Of a stretch of DNA of 64,000 bases, positions 12,236-24,248 are shown piece after piece (positions within the stretch are counted from its first letter, which is position 1; each line of letters begins with the position of its first letter). A program made the translations under genes and the position numbers. The stretch is from Lingula anatina (taxonomy: Eukaryota; Brachiopoda; Lingulata; Lingulida; Lingulidae). Under the pieces are notes generated by a model. The model did not search any database and was not told the origin of the DNA. It saw only the letters and a program-made list of their open reading frames with translations. The DNA lies in assembly GCF_001039355.2 (NCBI RefSeq), contig NW_019776027.1, positions 52,645 to 116,644 of the forward strand, in the 5' to 3' direction.

Positions 12236-12241
12236 TTTATT
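12236..12241 (-). terminator. Poly(A) signal AATAAA for the 12322-13689 gene
   Basis: TTTATT on the plus strand, that is AATAAA in the minus sense, about 80 bp beyond the stop codon. Confidence 0.5.
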
Positions 12242-12321
12242 AAAATTAGGTTAATTTATCACACATCATAATTAAGTTGCCATTTATTCTTTGAGAAATC
12301 GCGGTTTCACCTAATTTTTTT

Positions 12322-13689
12322 TTAATTTTGCGGGGTTATGCTTTTTATATACTTTTGCACCGTTCTTATTTTTGGTCCCTTTCGTGCACCAAGACGTTTG
12401 TCCGTGTCCATAGCTTCTTGCAAAATGTTTTTGACATTACGTACACGAATCACGGCGGCCCTGTTATCATTTATAGTAACTCCCACCATTAAAGTATCGA
12501 GGTCTTCTATTATAAGACTGAGAGGGTATATGTAAGGATCGTCAATAAATGAACCTCGAATTATGGGGACATCTAGGATTGTGGGTTGTACGTGTATTGG
12601 TGAAGACACAAAGACAATTCGTGGCACAGGTAAAACACTGAGCAGCACCAAATTTGCAGTGTACACAGAATGTCCGTTTGATTTTTTAAGAACTCGCGCA
12701 TGACCCATGCACAAATAATAAGGCCATTTGTATAAATCAAAAGGCGATCCTCCTCTTAATACATCGTCCTCTAGTTTAAATGGGTACTGATCAGCATTTT
12801 CAGTTTTGAAAGTAAATGCACAAGAAAGTTTGGAGTCACATTTCAGCACTCTCAAAGGATCCAGCGTGTAAATGTAATACAGCGTCCCCTCTATATCAAG
12901 AGGCGACCAATTCGAATCTATTGTGGTCATGGTATAATTCTTTATAGTTGGCTTCATAACATAATTTTGGTTATACTCCCAAAGATATAAATGTCCAGTT
13001 TCTTTGCCAGCAATTTTCATGCACATGTAGAAGCTGAGCCATAGATGTGATCCTACTTTGACAAGTCGTCCATCCGACGGCCCGCCATTCATAATATATT
13101 GTCTGGGGGCAGGAATCCCAATAATACTAAGGTTCGTCTTGGGTTTAAAATATCTGTCAAACTTCTGAGTGAGTAAATAATTGTCAAACCAGCTATTTGG
13201 CTCACTGCTTATGGTATTTTCTGAGTAACGCTTTTCGTAATTGAACCAAAGTCTTAAAGAAAAAATAATTTCGCCTTTGTAAAAAGTCATACCGGGACTC
13301 ATGATGTAAAACTCCATATTTGAATCATTGCCGCTTGGATTTGGGAACATCTTTCTGACGTGATCCTCGGTCTGGGGATAAAACTGGTGCACGAGAGTCG
13401 TAAGCAAATCACCCGTAATGTCAATGTGGCCATCATCGTGAAAAACAGCACCGGTTATTTTTGCTGCATAGGGATAGAAATCCCGCACGATTATATTCTG
13501 GTCTAAATTGTGAGCTTCGTCGTAGGTCGTTTCCAACTGGTCGCATTTTTGTGATTTATATCTCTTTTTCACACTGTTCTGGCTGTCTGTCAATTTGCCG
13601 CCGGTGGAAGATTCCCAGAGAGCAAGTACGATAACCACTGCTATAATGCCACAGCTGGCTGCGAAGTATTTCACAACTTGCCCACGCAT
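12322..13689 (-). CDS. Single-exon type II membrane protein, possible GH130/mannosyltransferase-like beta-propeller
   Basis: An intact 455-residue frame. I take the ATG at 13689-13687 (MRGQVVKYF) because a splice acceptor, a T-run followed by CTAG, lies just upstream, implying a 5'UTR or leader intron; the open frame itself continues to 13716 without an ATG. Residues about 8-26 form one hydrophobic helix (AASCGIIAVVIVLALW) followed by a charged lumenal region, the type II topology usual for Golgi enzymes. Several NxS/T sites are present. Motifs include NWSPL, LDPLRVLKCD and, later, LRGGSPF with YLCMGHARV. Repeated short beta-rich blocks of this kind recall five-bladed propeller enzymes such as GH130 phosphorylases and fungal beta-mannosyltransferases; that similarity is from memory and weak. 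No catalytic residue can be assigned with confidence. The coding status is secure and the function is not. Confidence 0.8.
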   Translation of the reverse strand: MRGQVVKYFAASCGIIAVVIVLALWESSTGGKLTDSQNSVKKRYKSQKCDQLETTYDEAHNLDQNIIVRDFYPYAAKITGAVFHDDGHIDITGDLLTTLVHQFYPQTEDHVRKMFPNPSGNDSNMEFYIMSPGMTFYKGEIIFSLRLWFNYEKRYSENTISSEPNSWFDNYLLTQKFDRYFKPKTNLSIIGIPAPRQYIMNGGPSDGRLVKVGSHLWLSFYMCMKIAGKETGHLYLWEYNQNYVMKPTIKNYTMTTIDSNWSPLDIEGTLYYIYTLDPLRVLKCDSKLSCAFTFKTENADQYPFKLEDDVLRGGSPFDLYKWPYYLCMGHARVLKKSNGHSVYTANLVLLSVLPVPRIVFVSSPIHVQPTILDVPIIRGSFIDDPYIYPLSLIIEDLDTLMVGVTINDNRAAVIRVRNVKNILQEAMDTDKRLGARKGPKIRTVQKYIKSITPQN

Positions 13690-16068
13690 CGTTTCAGGTG
13701 CTAGAAAAAAAAACACAGACCATCATGATTATGTCCATGACAATGTTGAGTTTGTAGTTTTTCCTTAGGATTTTAAAGATGAAAATAAACATTATTCTCA
13801 TTGGGATATTATTAATGAAATAATTATGAATGCCTTAAAGAATATACATGCATCTCGCCTACATTTGTTAGGTAAACATGTATGTAAGGTTTAACATCGG
13901 CATTATGTATGTTATGAATCTAGTTTATAAATAAGCTATATCAGATTAGTTCGGAAAAGGCAAGGAGTTATAACTCCATGGAAAAGGCAACAAAAGAGTC
14001 CTCTCCAGGCCCTAGCTTTACACTAAATTACAGCGAATGAAGACAAGGTCGCCTATACCTTTTTGATGTATCTGGGCTTTTCCCCTAGGAAAAAACTGAT
14101 CATTAAATAGTAGGCCTATCTAGAAAAAATTCTAATGTATTATACTAGTGCTTCAGACTGTTTATGTTGAGGCTATAAATACCCACGTCCTGACAATACT
14201 TATGTGTAAGGGCACCTAGCATGTAGGGCCGAAAACTGAGGCAATTAAGCCAGGGAGAGGTTATACATATTCAAGGCTTATATAGCGATAGGTTGGCACA
14301 GTATTATTTGACATACATACCGAGAGAAAGTAGGCCCTATTCACATGTCACCGTTTAACCGAATAAAGCGTATATATCGCCATGGTTACATAATATGTCT
14401 GGGTATACGTACATGCACATGTATGTACAATTTAACCACCTATTGTGACATTTCTATAGTCAGGTATACTGCGTACGGAGTGTACATGTACCAGTAATTA
14501 TTTGAACCGTCGTGATGAAATCGAGGAAATGGAAATATCTCTAGTTTCTGAACTATTCTATACTTTTTGAGCAACAGTAGAATGTTAGCAGTAGATTGTC
14601 TTAAAATGCCCGTCTTGGGGCTGAATTTAATCACGAGACGCTTTATAGATACAAAACGCCGATAACAGGCCGATAACCCGTTCTTTGCTTTGACATATAA
14701 CACTCGTTAATGAGCTGTCCATTAGTTTCAATACTAGAAAATATGAAATATCAATTTTTTGGTTCACCTTTATGCAATAGGCCCGGTTGGCTGAACTCTC
14801 TCTCCCACAATAACACCTGTCGGAGTTCTATTCCTTGTTCAAGTCGACAACAGCACGGGCGTGGTCATGCTGTTCCAATAGCACCACCCTACTAGTCTCG
14901 AGTGTCCAGCAGCCTCCAAATCTCCCGAGCTAAGTTGGAATCATCAAGCAGTATCCAGGCGAGCTTGTAAGGGCCGTTGATTTCTTTGATTTTCGTTGAA
15001 TCTCCCCGGCCCTTTTCCTGAATCTCCCCTGACCCCCCTGACCCTCTAGGTTGTGTCCGACCTATATAATGCAGGGGCTTAACGCAGGTGGATGGATTAT
15101 ATGACGAATATAACGCAGGTGAAGTGTTGTCGCTCAGGGGCCCTTTTGTAATACCCCGGCAGCTGTGAGCAACACTGATGTAAAGTAACTAACTCTGCAA
15201 TTTGAAGTAATTAATATATGTATGTACCGTAAGGGGACTACTAAAATAGGGTCTGGACAGAGCTGGAAAATGAGATTTACAGAATCAAGTAGACAGACGG
15301 GTGTTCCGGGAGAGAAGGAGTTCAGAGTATGGAGACCCTACCCTCTACCAGGGTGGCAGATTATATAGGTCTTTTTATCTATAGACATATCTGTGAATAT
15401 CTGTGAAAAATCCCACGTCATGATGTAGCTACGGGCGTCAGCGAATAAATCGCACCACTGGTCATTATGTGTAGGCCTACTTGGATTTTCTTTGTGCGAC
15501 CTCGCGTTAGTCTGACACAAATCGTGGTGTCTATATGGCTTGCGTTTACACATCAAGGTGATCAGGCTATTGTAAATAAGGAATGTGTTATTATAGCCCT
15601 ATTAGTTTTATATTTTCGTCCTAGAATCGAGACTGTCTAGTTTCACAAAGTGTTTGACCTTATTGGTGCACATTTGGTGTTTCGAATCCTCGTGTTTGAA
15701 AAGAGTAGGCTGAAGAGTGGGCATAAAACTTCACATCCTAACCGGTATATCAGGAATAAAATAAAAAATTTTAATGAATCCTGGAAATTTGAACAAACCC
15801 CCTGAGTAACGAAAGTAAATCCCATCCAAAACTGTTGAAAAAAAAGTATCTATAGACCCTTTTTTATTTCTAAGTCTCTCATGGAAGCTGGTAGATTTCT
15901 TTTATATTGATAAAAAATAGAAATTTTATGAGTGCGCACATTGGCATGTTTCTATACAATCAAAAACAAAGTTTTTAAAAATCTAATACTGGACCTATGA
16001 TTAGTCTAACGTACGGCGTTATTTATGCGAAATACGACCAGATGACTTATCTTCTACGTACATAGTTT

Positions 16069-16357
16069 TATTTTCCCATACTTACCAATGGTTAATGAAT
16101 CCATTTTTGCATTCAAAGTTAGTCCCTGTTTTTTTTTTCTAAAGAGTTTGGTTTTTTTGTTAAAATCTCTTAAGAGATTTTAGCAGAGTATAGCCATCAA
16201 TGGAGGTCACGTGGTCTAAAGAAAAGCTCAGATATCAGAATAATAGGTATAACTGCCGTTTTTGTGGTAAAACAGAATATGTTATATTTCTATGAGTTAT
16301 TCACAATGTTTTTATTGTGAAATATAGATCTCATACGAAGAGTTATTATCCCTTTAA
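16069..16357. mobile_element. TTAA-type MITE family, copy 2 (truncated)
   Basis: In opposite orientation to copy 1. The right end CGAAGAGTTATTATCCCTTTAA is intact, including the TTAA. The left end breaks off at TTTTCCCATACTTACCAATG, where copies 1 and 3 continue for about 50 bp more. Confidence 0.75.
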
Positions 16358-16539
16358 GGATATTGTAACCCTTCGCCTAAAATCCCTTATATGCCTTACA
16401 TACATTCTTTAGGGTATTAAATAGGCCTACATCTTCAGTGTTCAGTGACTAAATTAACGAGTAACGTCATAATTGCGATTATGGGGTAAAAACGAAAAAA
16501 AATATCTTTTAATAGTGCACCCACGATCACCGTTTCATC

Positions 16540-17850
16540 GCCGATTTAATGACACCATTTAGTACTCCAAAACCAAGCAAGAGATTTTTTTTAAAGGCTT
16601 CGCTCAGATTTTATCGTTGATAAAGCAAAATGATGCCTTTGTTTAATGAAAATTTGTAACAGGGGTCTCATAACTCCACAACAAAAACATTTAAACCAAA
16701 ATGACGACACGGGATTCTAGCCTATACACTCCTGGTCAACTCTCGTGATAAAATCTTGTTCATGGATGAAGTTACGCCCCATATCAATTGCTATCTCACC
16801 TTAAAAAAGGTAGAAAGGTGTTGAATTGACGATTAAAGCTTTGAAGTGCCTATGCTAATACATTGCAACGAAAAATATGAACGCTGATATTTTATATTTT
16901 CGAGGGTTTTTTCATTGTTTTAAATCAGCACAAAGAGAGATGCATTATTGAACACAATAGATGCAGGAAAAACCTCATTTTCGGTATCTGAATGATAATA
17001 AAGGTTTACAATATCCTCAATTCACTATGTAACAGCTTTCAGTCAACGCCGATTTAATGACACCAATTAGTATAGTACTCCAAAACCCAGACAGCGATTT
17101 TTTAAAAGGCTTAGTTTAGATTTTATCCTTAAATAATGCCTTTGTTTTATGAAAATTTGTAATTAGGGGTTCATAACTTCATGACATGATCATGGGACAT
17201 TGCATCAGAAAAAAGGGATTAGAAGATCTTCGCCTTAGCGGTAGAATACCTGGCAAAAGTGCCCGTGGCAGACAACGAAAGTCCTTTCTTGGCAATTTTG
17301 AATTACCAACAAGACACCTTTGGTCATGGGCGCGAAATAGAACCCTTTGGCAAAATATCATCGTTCGTCAAACATCGAATCGGTGATGGCACATAAAGAA
17401 GAAGAACTTTATAACAAAAAAGTTTAAACCAAAATGTCGACACGGGATTGTAGCCTATACACCCCTGGTCAAGCATGCAAATTTTCGTTATAAAATAATG
17501 CTCAGGGATGGAGTTACGCCCCATACCAATTGCTATCTCACCTCAAAATACGGTAGAAAGGTGTTAAATTGACGATTAAAGCTTTAATATGCCTATGCTA
17601 ATTCATTGCAACGAAACATATGAACGCCGATAATTTATATTTTTTGCAGGAAAAATTTCATTTAAGGGTTCCAGTATCTTTAATGGACTATGTAACAGCT
17701 TTCAGTCAACGCCGATTTAATGACATAGTAGTCCAAAATCCAGCAATATTTTTTAAAGGCTTGGTTCAGATTTTATCGTTGATAAAGCAAAATAATGCCT
17801 TTGTTTTATGAAAATTTGTGGGCTCATAAGTCCATAAACATTTAAGCCAA
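16540..17850 (+). repeat. Three diverged tandem units beginning CGCCGATTTAATGACA
   Basis: The motif CGCCGATTTAATGACA occurs near 16540, 17048 and 17710. It is followed each time by related sequence with TTTAAAGGCTT, CAGATTTTATC and ATGCCTTTGTTT. Units are about 510 and 660 bp; the middle one is longer partly because a LINE tail is inserted. The third is cut short by the neighbouring element at 17872. Confidence 0.75.
17186..17406 (+). mobile_element. 3' tail of a non-LTR retrotransposon (LINE) ORF2
   Basis: The 66-residue frame reads MGHCIRKKGLEDL, then GKSARGRQRKSFLG and ARNRTLWQNIIV, and ends in TSNR followed by GGCACATAAAGAAGAAG. This is the usual C-terminus of LINE reverse transcriptases (GHxxR..LE....GKR.RGRxR..WL....A.DR..WR) with a short A-rich 3' repeat tail. 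Only the last few dozen residues survive, as expected of 5'-truncated LINE insertions. It sits inside the middle tandem unit. Confidence 0.75.
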
Positions 17851-17871
17851 ATACCTATACACAGTGGCAGA

Positions 17872-18121
17872 TTTCGAGGGGGGGGGGTCGGTTTTGGGAG
17901 GGGGTCCTGACTTCCCCTTCGGTTTCTGAAAAAATTACACTAATATTCTCATCTTGAAATTAGAATTTTGACAAGCGTATTTATAGTACTTAACCGTACC
18001 GAATGGCACCGTTCGCCCGCTAAAATACCAAAAAATTTCGGGGCCCTAGAGCGGGCCCTTAACCCCACGCCAACTGGGGACCCCCTCCCCCCCTCTTTAA
18101 ATAATCCTAGATCCGCCCCTA
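17872..18121. mobile_element. GGCGGATC-type hAT-like MITE, copy 1
   Basis: Begins CAGTGGCAGATTTCGAGGGG and ends CTAGATCCGCCCCT, degenerate inverted termini. The interior (TTGAAATTAGAATTTTGAC, then TTCGGGGCC and GCGGGCCC) matches 47164-47454. A 20-bp G-rich tract is at the left end. A precise target duplication was not clear. Confidence 0.7.
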
Positions 18122-18181
18122 TAAAATCCTTTTTGTACAACAAATGCCTCGTGAAAAATATAATGTTCTAACAAATATCTG

Positions 18182-18187
18182 TTTATT
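18182..18187 (-). terminator. Poly(A) signal AATAAA for AMN paralogue 1
   Basis: AATAAA in the minus sense, about 300 bp past the stop at 18487. Other weaker sites are possible. Confidence 0.4.
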
Positions 18188-18486
18188 AATACACACGTTT
18201 CTGCTAGCTTGGGTTCTTAAAATTCACTTCATCCAAATCATTCAAATAACGTTTACTTTTTAAATTATCTTTTAGCTTCTACTGTTATTACAGTTATATT
18301 TCAGAGTTATATGATGAGCCTTTTTTTCTACACATCATAATAGAGAACAACACGACAAAAATATTTCTGTAATCAAAATCCATTGATCCTGCAGAATGTC
18401 TATATGTCATAATCAGGGTAAAAATTCCACTTTTTTACTGCTGCCGGATTTTTAATGGTCTGCAGATATTCGTGCTTTTTTTCATT

Positions 18487-20676
18487 TCAGATGGTGCTAT
18501 CCTCATCTCCATAAACTGGGTTGCTGAAACTGAAAGTGGTATCGGCGCTTTTCGCGGGATCGGCATAAAGTTTGTCCTACAAAAAAAGAAACAAATATCA
18601 AAATGACTGGTTCAATCAAAGTCAGTATCAGATGTTGTCATTTTGGCTTTAATTCAGTTTGTGCTATTTGCAATATACCCCATTAAATTCGTTCGTACAC
18701 TTTTAATCCATAGCTTATGAGGCTGGGTGGGGTAGCATTCCTCTCCTACCCTAACTACGTCAGTCATAAACGCAGGAAACTAGAGGAGTCACCCATCGCT
18801 TTTTTTTCTGGATGCCCCCCCCCCCCCCTCCATCCTTATGCCTACTAGGCGTCTCATATTTAACATGCGTACACTTAATGCAGCATTATCTATTCTTCAG
18901 TGTTTTACTGCATGGTGATGGTTTAATTTTTCACTTACTGCAATGGGTCCCCCATAAAGTGGGTTATCATAGCCACCGTCATCAGTCGGCTCAGTCTCTT
19001 CACGACGCTGAAGCTCAGAGAACACCATAGGTCCCATGTGTCCGCCGTGATGCTCGCTGTAACCAGGGTTATCAAAACCCCGCCCGACATTTACGTCACT
19101 GAGCTCTACGTCACCTTTCTTGAACCACATGAGAGGGGAATTGGCGTTCCTGAATTGATAATGATAATGTTAATGATAATTCACCGAATGCATGGTAAAA
19201 TAATGATAAACTCAGAGGTACATCATTATATACTTCTATAATAAATTAATGTTGAAGTTTAGTAAGATGGACCAAGCTTTACCTAGAGATCTGCATCTAA
19301 CTGAGACTTAAAAAAGAATTTGCATTAAACAACTGTATCTTAAAACACCTACCTTTTCCATATGAGGAAACACACCATACAGATGATAAGTACAATAAAG
19401 AATCCCGTGGTTCCCAGGATGATGCCAGCGATCCCTGCAACACTCATTTGCGGACCCTGGACGACTGCTTGTGCAGTGGGTGCGACGCCCGCAGTACTAC
19501 CCCCGGGCTGCTGACTCTTCTCAGGTACCGAAGGGGTATTTGTGATGGGAGTAACGCTGGTCCCTGACGTTTGCATTGATACACTAGTTACTCCATAGCC
19601 GGCTGTGCCTTGCGTGTCTACAAATAAGAGTTTACCGATTACCTGAACGCATTTATTTGCATCTTTGAAGTATGCATAAAAGTCAGTCACATGCCAGCAC
19701 TGAGATTCAAGTAGAAAGACAGCTCGATGAAGTGTATCTCAAGGTGAAAAAACATTTGTAACATCAAGTCAGTTTGTTTAAATAAGTTTATAGGTATAAT
19801 GCTGAAGCGCAACGCAATGAAATTCATCGATATTACGCAACAATCACGACAAAATATTTTATCCGCGCATCAGCATTTTGAATGTTAATAAACTGATACT
19901 TTAAAAAAGGGTAGACTATAAATTGTTTTATAGATTGATTCGGGAGTGCCCCCTCACTTGAGCCTATACGCTCAGTTTGTAGCGAGACGAGTAGTCACCG
20001 CGAAGAAAACTACGTACATGTACTGGCCAACTTCCTAATTTACGGGTTCAGCGTGACCCCCCAAGCGATACACAAGGGCGTAGGATCATTATAAGAAGAC
20101 TGGATGCAGGTAAGAAAGTGACTTATTCAATCCATCGCCTTCTCTACAGCCACCACGCCGATGTAACGTGTCAGGGAGTCCCCAACGACAGAGTCCGCTT
20201 CCCATTCATTTGTACAGGTAAGCCTCGCCCTAGATTTTAACCCACCTAGGTCAGGCTAACCCTAACCATAAAACCTAAATGGAGAAGGACTTCAGACCCG
20301 TAGCCTGTTTATCTAGGTACACATAAGTTTAATTGTAAAAGATCCACTTTTTCAGAAAAAGACCCCCCCCCCTTTTTGAATTTGCTGGCTACGGGCCTGG
20401 ACTTTCTGTTACACCGACTCTCAGTTTCGTTACTCCGAAAACGGCAGAGGAATGACGACAGTAAGGAGGCGAGTTTCTAGTGTCCTCTGAAACGCAGGTG
20501 GCTTTCGAACGCAACAGGTAACAATTCATCACTTTGCTCGGTCAAAACGGTATCAGTGCTCAAGTATTACAGGGTGATCATGACTCCCTCTCTCGCCACT
20601 ACATGTGCGACCATGCAGTTACAGACACCAACAACAAGTACTTTCCCATGTCACAATAGATCGGTACCTGTAAATA

Positions 20677-20729
<53 letters not shown>

Positions 20730-21932
20730 TTANNNNNNNNNNNNNNNNNNNNNNNNNNNNNNNNNNNNNNNNNNNNNNNNNNNNNNNNNNNNNNNNNNNN
20801 NNNNNNNNNNNNNNNNNNNNNNNNNNNNNNNNNNNNNNNNNNNNNNNNNNNNNNNNNNNNNNNNNNNNNNNNNNNNNNNNNNNNNNNNNNNNNNNNNNNN
20901 NNNNNNNNNNNNNNNNNNNNNNNNNNNNNNNNNNNNNNNNNNNNNNNNNNNNNNNNNNNNNNNNNNNNNNNNNNNNNNNNNNNNNNNNNNNNNNNNNNNN
21001 NNNNNNNNNNNNNNNNNNNNNNNNNNNNNNNTTTTTTTTTTTTTTTTTTTTTACCCATCAGATCCTTGAACCACGAGGCCAGCTTGATTGCGTTTATTCC
21101 CCCATTGCTGTCTGTCACTACCATCTGGATCTTGTCGTCGTATCGTTTTGAAACTATCACTTTCACACCACTGAACTCGGCCTGTTGAAATTGTAAAACA
21201 AATGCGAGTTCTTTTTGTTCAGGAATAAAATAGTAGTGTAATTATATATCACACTGATAAAATTTATTAGAAATCCCAGCTTGACTTTGCACCTCGCAAC
21301 ATGCATACGTAGGCCTTCCATTTGCATTTTAAAAAATGGGTGAACACCATTACTGAAATGAAATCTTTACTATTACAATCATTAGCTACTATACTGCTAC
21401 TACCTCAGAAGCCACTTTGTCCAATGCTGTTCTACGAATTTTAACCAGTTCGAAATTTCCATTATAGGTCATCAGTAGCAAGGCGCCTAAAATAGATTCA
21501 AACATTTTTGTACTTCTGAACGTTTACAATCTCCTGAATATTTTTTAAAAAGTCATTTTTAGTGTGAAGACAACCTTGCACTCTTTATTTCTATCAGTTT
21601 ATGTCAGGCCATCTCCTTTAATTTGTTACATCTGCTCTCTTTGATTTAGAAAAAAGTAAAAAATGTAATGAACAGGAAACGTTTATTTGAAGAAGACCAT
21701 GATTTAGAGTAAGATTTCTTTAAGCTTTAGATTTTTTTCCGACTGGTCTAAGATTGTATTAATTTCTGGTGACTTACCACAGAGTGAGCAACAGTGGCCT
21801 ACAGGAGTGAAGGGTGAAGTGCATGGGGTGGATCCACATCGTGATCTTTGGAAGGAGCAAACTTTGTTAAGAATCTGGAAAATTTTGGAATAGTCTTTTA
21901 TATATATATATATACAGTGTGTGTGTGTGTGT

Positions 21933-21971
<39 letters not shown>

Positions 21972-24248
21972 GTATATAAATAGGGTTGTATAGGTCAAAT
22001 CAACGTAAGGATTTCTGGTGTGATAAGATAGATAGATAGATACCATAGCACATATAGATATTCACCATAATACATCATATGTATCCAGTCTCCTTAAGTA
22101 AGCAAACAATAATAATGAAATAAAGAAAGTGTGGCTGAATTTCAACTTAATAGCTCACCGCCCCTCTGTCATTTCCACATGGACATCCGGTGGCGTTGTT
22201 GCAGTACCCCCGGTGAATTGTCACGTCGTTGGCAGATGATGCAAGCACAAACTGTTTCTTCCCTAAGTCACTCGTTAGGAACTGTTTAAATTGCTCAGTG
22301 TCATAAACCTGAAATTAAAATAAAACAAATTTGCGAACGACCAGAACAAGATTTGGACACGAATGAACAGGCTTTGGTGCATTATTATATACATGTATGT
22401 CAACAAAAAGGGGCAGGTGATAATAGATTTTCCAGAGGTAACGCGTCATAATAGTCCATAATTCCGAATTATTTAATTTCTAACCTCCTATAACTTTGCC
22501 CGTGCTGCCCTGTACACGTTTCAATCGTTATATATCGTCGGTGCACATAATAAAACAATGTTTTTAAGTATTTTATGTTTCCGTATTGTTTAAATTGACA
22601 GTGCTTCTGCCCGAACGTTTATTTGAAATTATTATCATTTCAATTCATTTTTTTATCAAATCAAGTCCAGGGGTATATATAATGAAGACCTTTGTTATTA
22701 TTATTATTATTATTATTATTGCATTCAACTCGGCTCGTCGCAAACCTAATGCAATCTTTTATTTACCTACTGGCACTACAACTGCTATGTATGTTAATAG
22801 AGTGCCAATCCAGCCTACCGTATATCCGATCCTGAGACTCCGTATGCTTATCTCTACGTCAGTATCTAAGCTGACGTAGAAGGTTTTGTCACTGGGGAAA
22901 ATGACGTCATCGTTACGGCAAGGTACTTTTTCGCTGTCCAAAAGATCAACATCCAAACACTGTGCATCAAAGTCGTGCAAAGGGATACACCAATTATCTG
23001 GATCATACCAATGTTTTGGCTGTACTTGTGCGAAATGAACATCTAAAATACAGTGAAAACTTGGTTATGGGAATTAAATGAGGTTTGTAATGTGGGGACT
23101 TGGTTGCCCTACTTTTTGGATTTAAGATTAACGTTTTACTTAACAGTAAAAAAAAATATCAATGGTCGATATATCAATATTTAACGGTTGACTTTGAACA
23201 CCAAATTCCAATTGGCATATCTTTTAAATAGTTAATACAAATTTAACACGATACAGGAGACATATCTCTATCAAAGAATTTGTGAGTAATAGAAGATCTG
23301 ATATTAAAACCTATCTTTTTATTGGTGAAAAATAAGATATATAAGAGAATTTCACAAGTGGCTGTGCTAGTTACCTCCCTCCGGACAGCTGTCATCGTTG
23401 GTGGGGTAACTGAGGAACGAGATACTTAGGTCACGCTCAAACACAAACAAACCATCAGATGGAAACACCTACAAAAAATGGGAGAAAATGCAATTTATTT
23501 TCATTTTTAAATCAATCACTAGCCTCATACGGTTAAGTTGTATAATTCAGATATCTGTACATTTTATCGGATTCGTTGTGATGATTTATCAAAGATGTGT
23601 CAATACAGAGAGATCGTAAATACTTCCAAAACTGCTACTGTACTATTCCTTAAGTTTGCTTTGAAAATCGCCAAAACTGTTAAGGCAGATTAAAGCGGTC
23701 ATTATAGCGAAACCTACCATTTCTCTTAACGTCATGTCCTGGTCGAAGTAGACCGCGGGCGCGGACGCCGGGAAAACAATTTTATTGGCAGGACACGGTA
23801 ATTTTCCACCTGCCCAGTTCTCCTCGTTGAAAAAGTTAGTGTCCCGCTTCCAATGCTTAAAAACCTGCCCGGTTGAGTTTTCTGTTGTTGTTTTATGATA
23901 AATGGATAAAATGTACATTAATGGTTGTGGTACAAAGGTGCGATCAATTTCAACCAAAAAAGTCTTTTTGCAATACCTTTATATTTTCATTATCTTAACT
24001 TAAATTTTCTGACCTTCCAAACAAATTACATCGGTGTGAATTCAAAGAAATATTTCACTTGCTAGTGAATTTGCTTGCAAAAATAGAGCTACATAGAGGT
24101 ATGTTTTAAAACATACAAAGAGCTGCGCATTCCGGGCGTCTCCTTGTCAAAATGAAATAGGCAAGGTTCTATAACCGGCCCTTCTTAAATTCTTACCTGC
24201 TAATATAGCTAATAAACATGTTAAAACCAATGCCGCATTCGATCCCAT
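18487..24248 (-). CDS. AMN: Amnionless paralogue 1 (11 exons, 518 aa)
   Basis: Exons: 24248-24197, 23881-23718, 23468-23375, 23042-22819, 22308-22159, 21874-21778, 21486-21404, 21181-21055, 19617-19353, 19149-18939, 18576-18487. All junctions are GT-AG with matching phases, and the sum is 519 codons with stop. The protein has a signal peptide (exon 1), then the amnionless ectodomain: WKRDTNFFNEENW and LPCPANKIVFPAS near residues 25-55, VPCRNDDVIFPSDKTFYV near 148-165, and a cysteine-rich module (CSFQRSRCG, GHCCSLCG) near 233-260. A short Ser/Thr/Pro linker leads to a transmembrane helix near 388-415. The cytoplasmic tail has three NPxY motifs (FDNPGY, YDNPLY, FSNPVY) and ends DSTI, a class I PDZ-ligand form. 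Vertebrate AMN anchors cubilin and drives clathrin endocytosis through two FxNPxF motifs. The 299-bp N gap lies in the intron between exons 8 and 9. Confidence 0.9.
20112..20660 (+). pseudogene. Possible C-type lectin C-terminal exon relics on the opposite strand
   Basis: At about 20148-20217 an exon-like segment, with a TCTCTACAG acceptor and a GTAAGC donor, reads HHADVTCQGVP then RFPFICTG, resembling the last strand of a C-type lectin domain. At about 20572-20660 a second segment after a TTACAG acceptor reads GDHDSLSRHYMCDH and stops. Both lie antisense within intron 8 of AMN paralogue 1. No first half of a lectin domain was found, so I treat them as fragments. Confidence 0.35.
20293..20399. 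mobile_element. CCCGTAGCC-type MITE, copy 1
   Basis: The termini CAGACCCGTAGCC and GGCTACGGGCCTG are inverted repeats. A degenerate target duplication (GGACTT / GACTTT) flanks it. The interior has a C-run and TTTTTCAGAAAAAGA, as in the copy at 30706-30879. Confidence 0.7.
20680..20732. repeat. (TA)n microsatellite at a gap edge
   Basis: About 48 bp of TA repeat immediately left of the N gap, a likely cause of the assembly break. Confidence 0.9.
20733..21031. other. Assembly gap (299 N)
   Basis: Unsequenced bases between a TA run and a 21-base T run. It falls inside intron 8 of AMN paralogue 1; the exon 8 donor GTAA lies at 21054-21051, directly next to the T run. Confidence 0.99.
21897..21969. 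repeat. Compound (TA)n/(GT)n microsatellite
   Basis: A TA run at 21897-21914 is followed by a GT run to about 21969 with one GA interruption. It lies in the intron between exons 5 and 6 of AMN paralogue 1. Confidence 0.9.

Larger units (their letters stand above)
13690..18181. other. Repeat-rich spacer without genes
   Basis: No exon was recognised. The region carries a truncated TTAA-type MITE (16069-16357), a three-unit tandem duplication (about 16540-17850) with a LINE tail inserted in it, and a GGCGGATC-type hAT-like element (17872-18121). These are entered separately. Confidence 0.6.

Noticed and set aside
20556-21188. Frames running through the N gap
   Set aside because: Only N-derived X residues and the TA and T runs keep them open; the real content on the right is minus-strand AMN exon 8.
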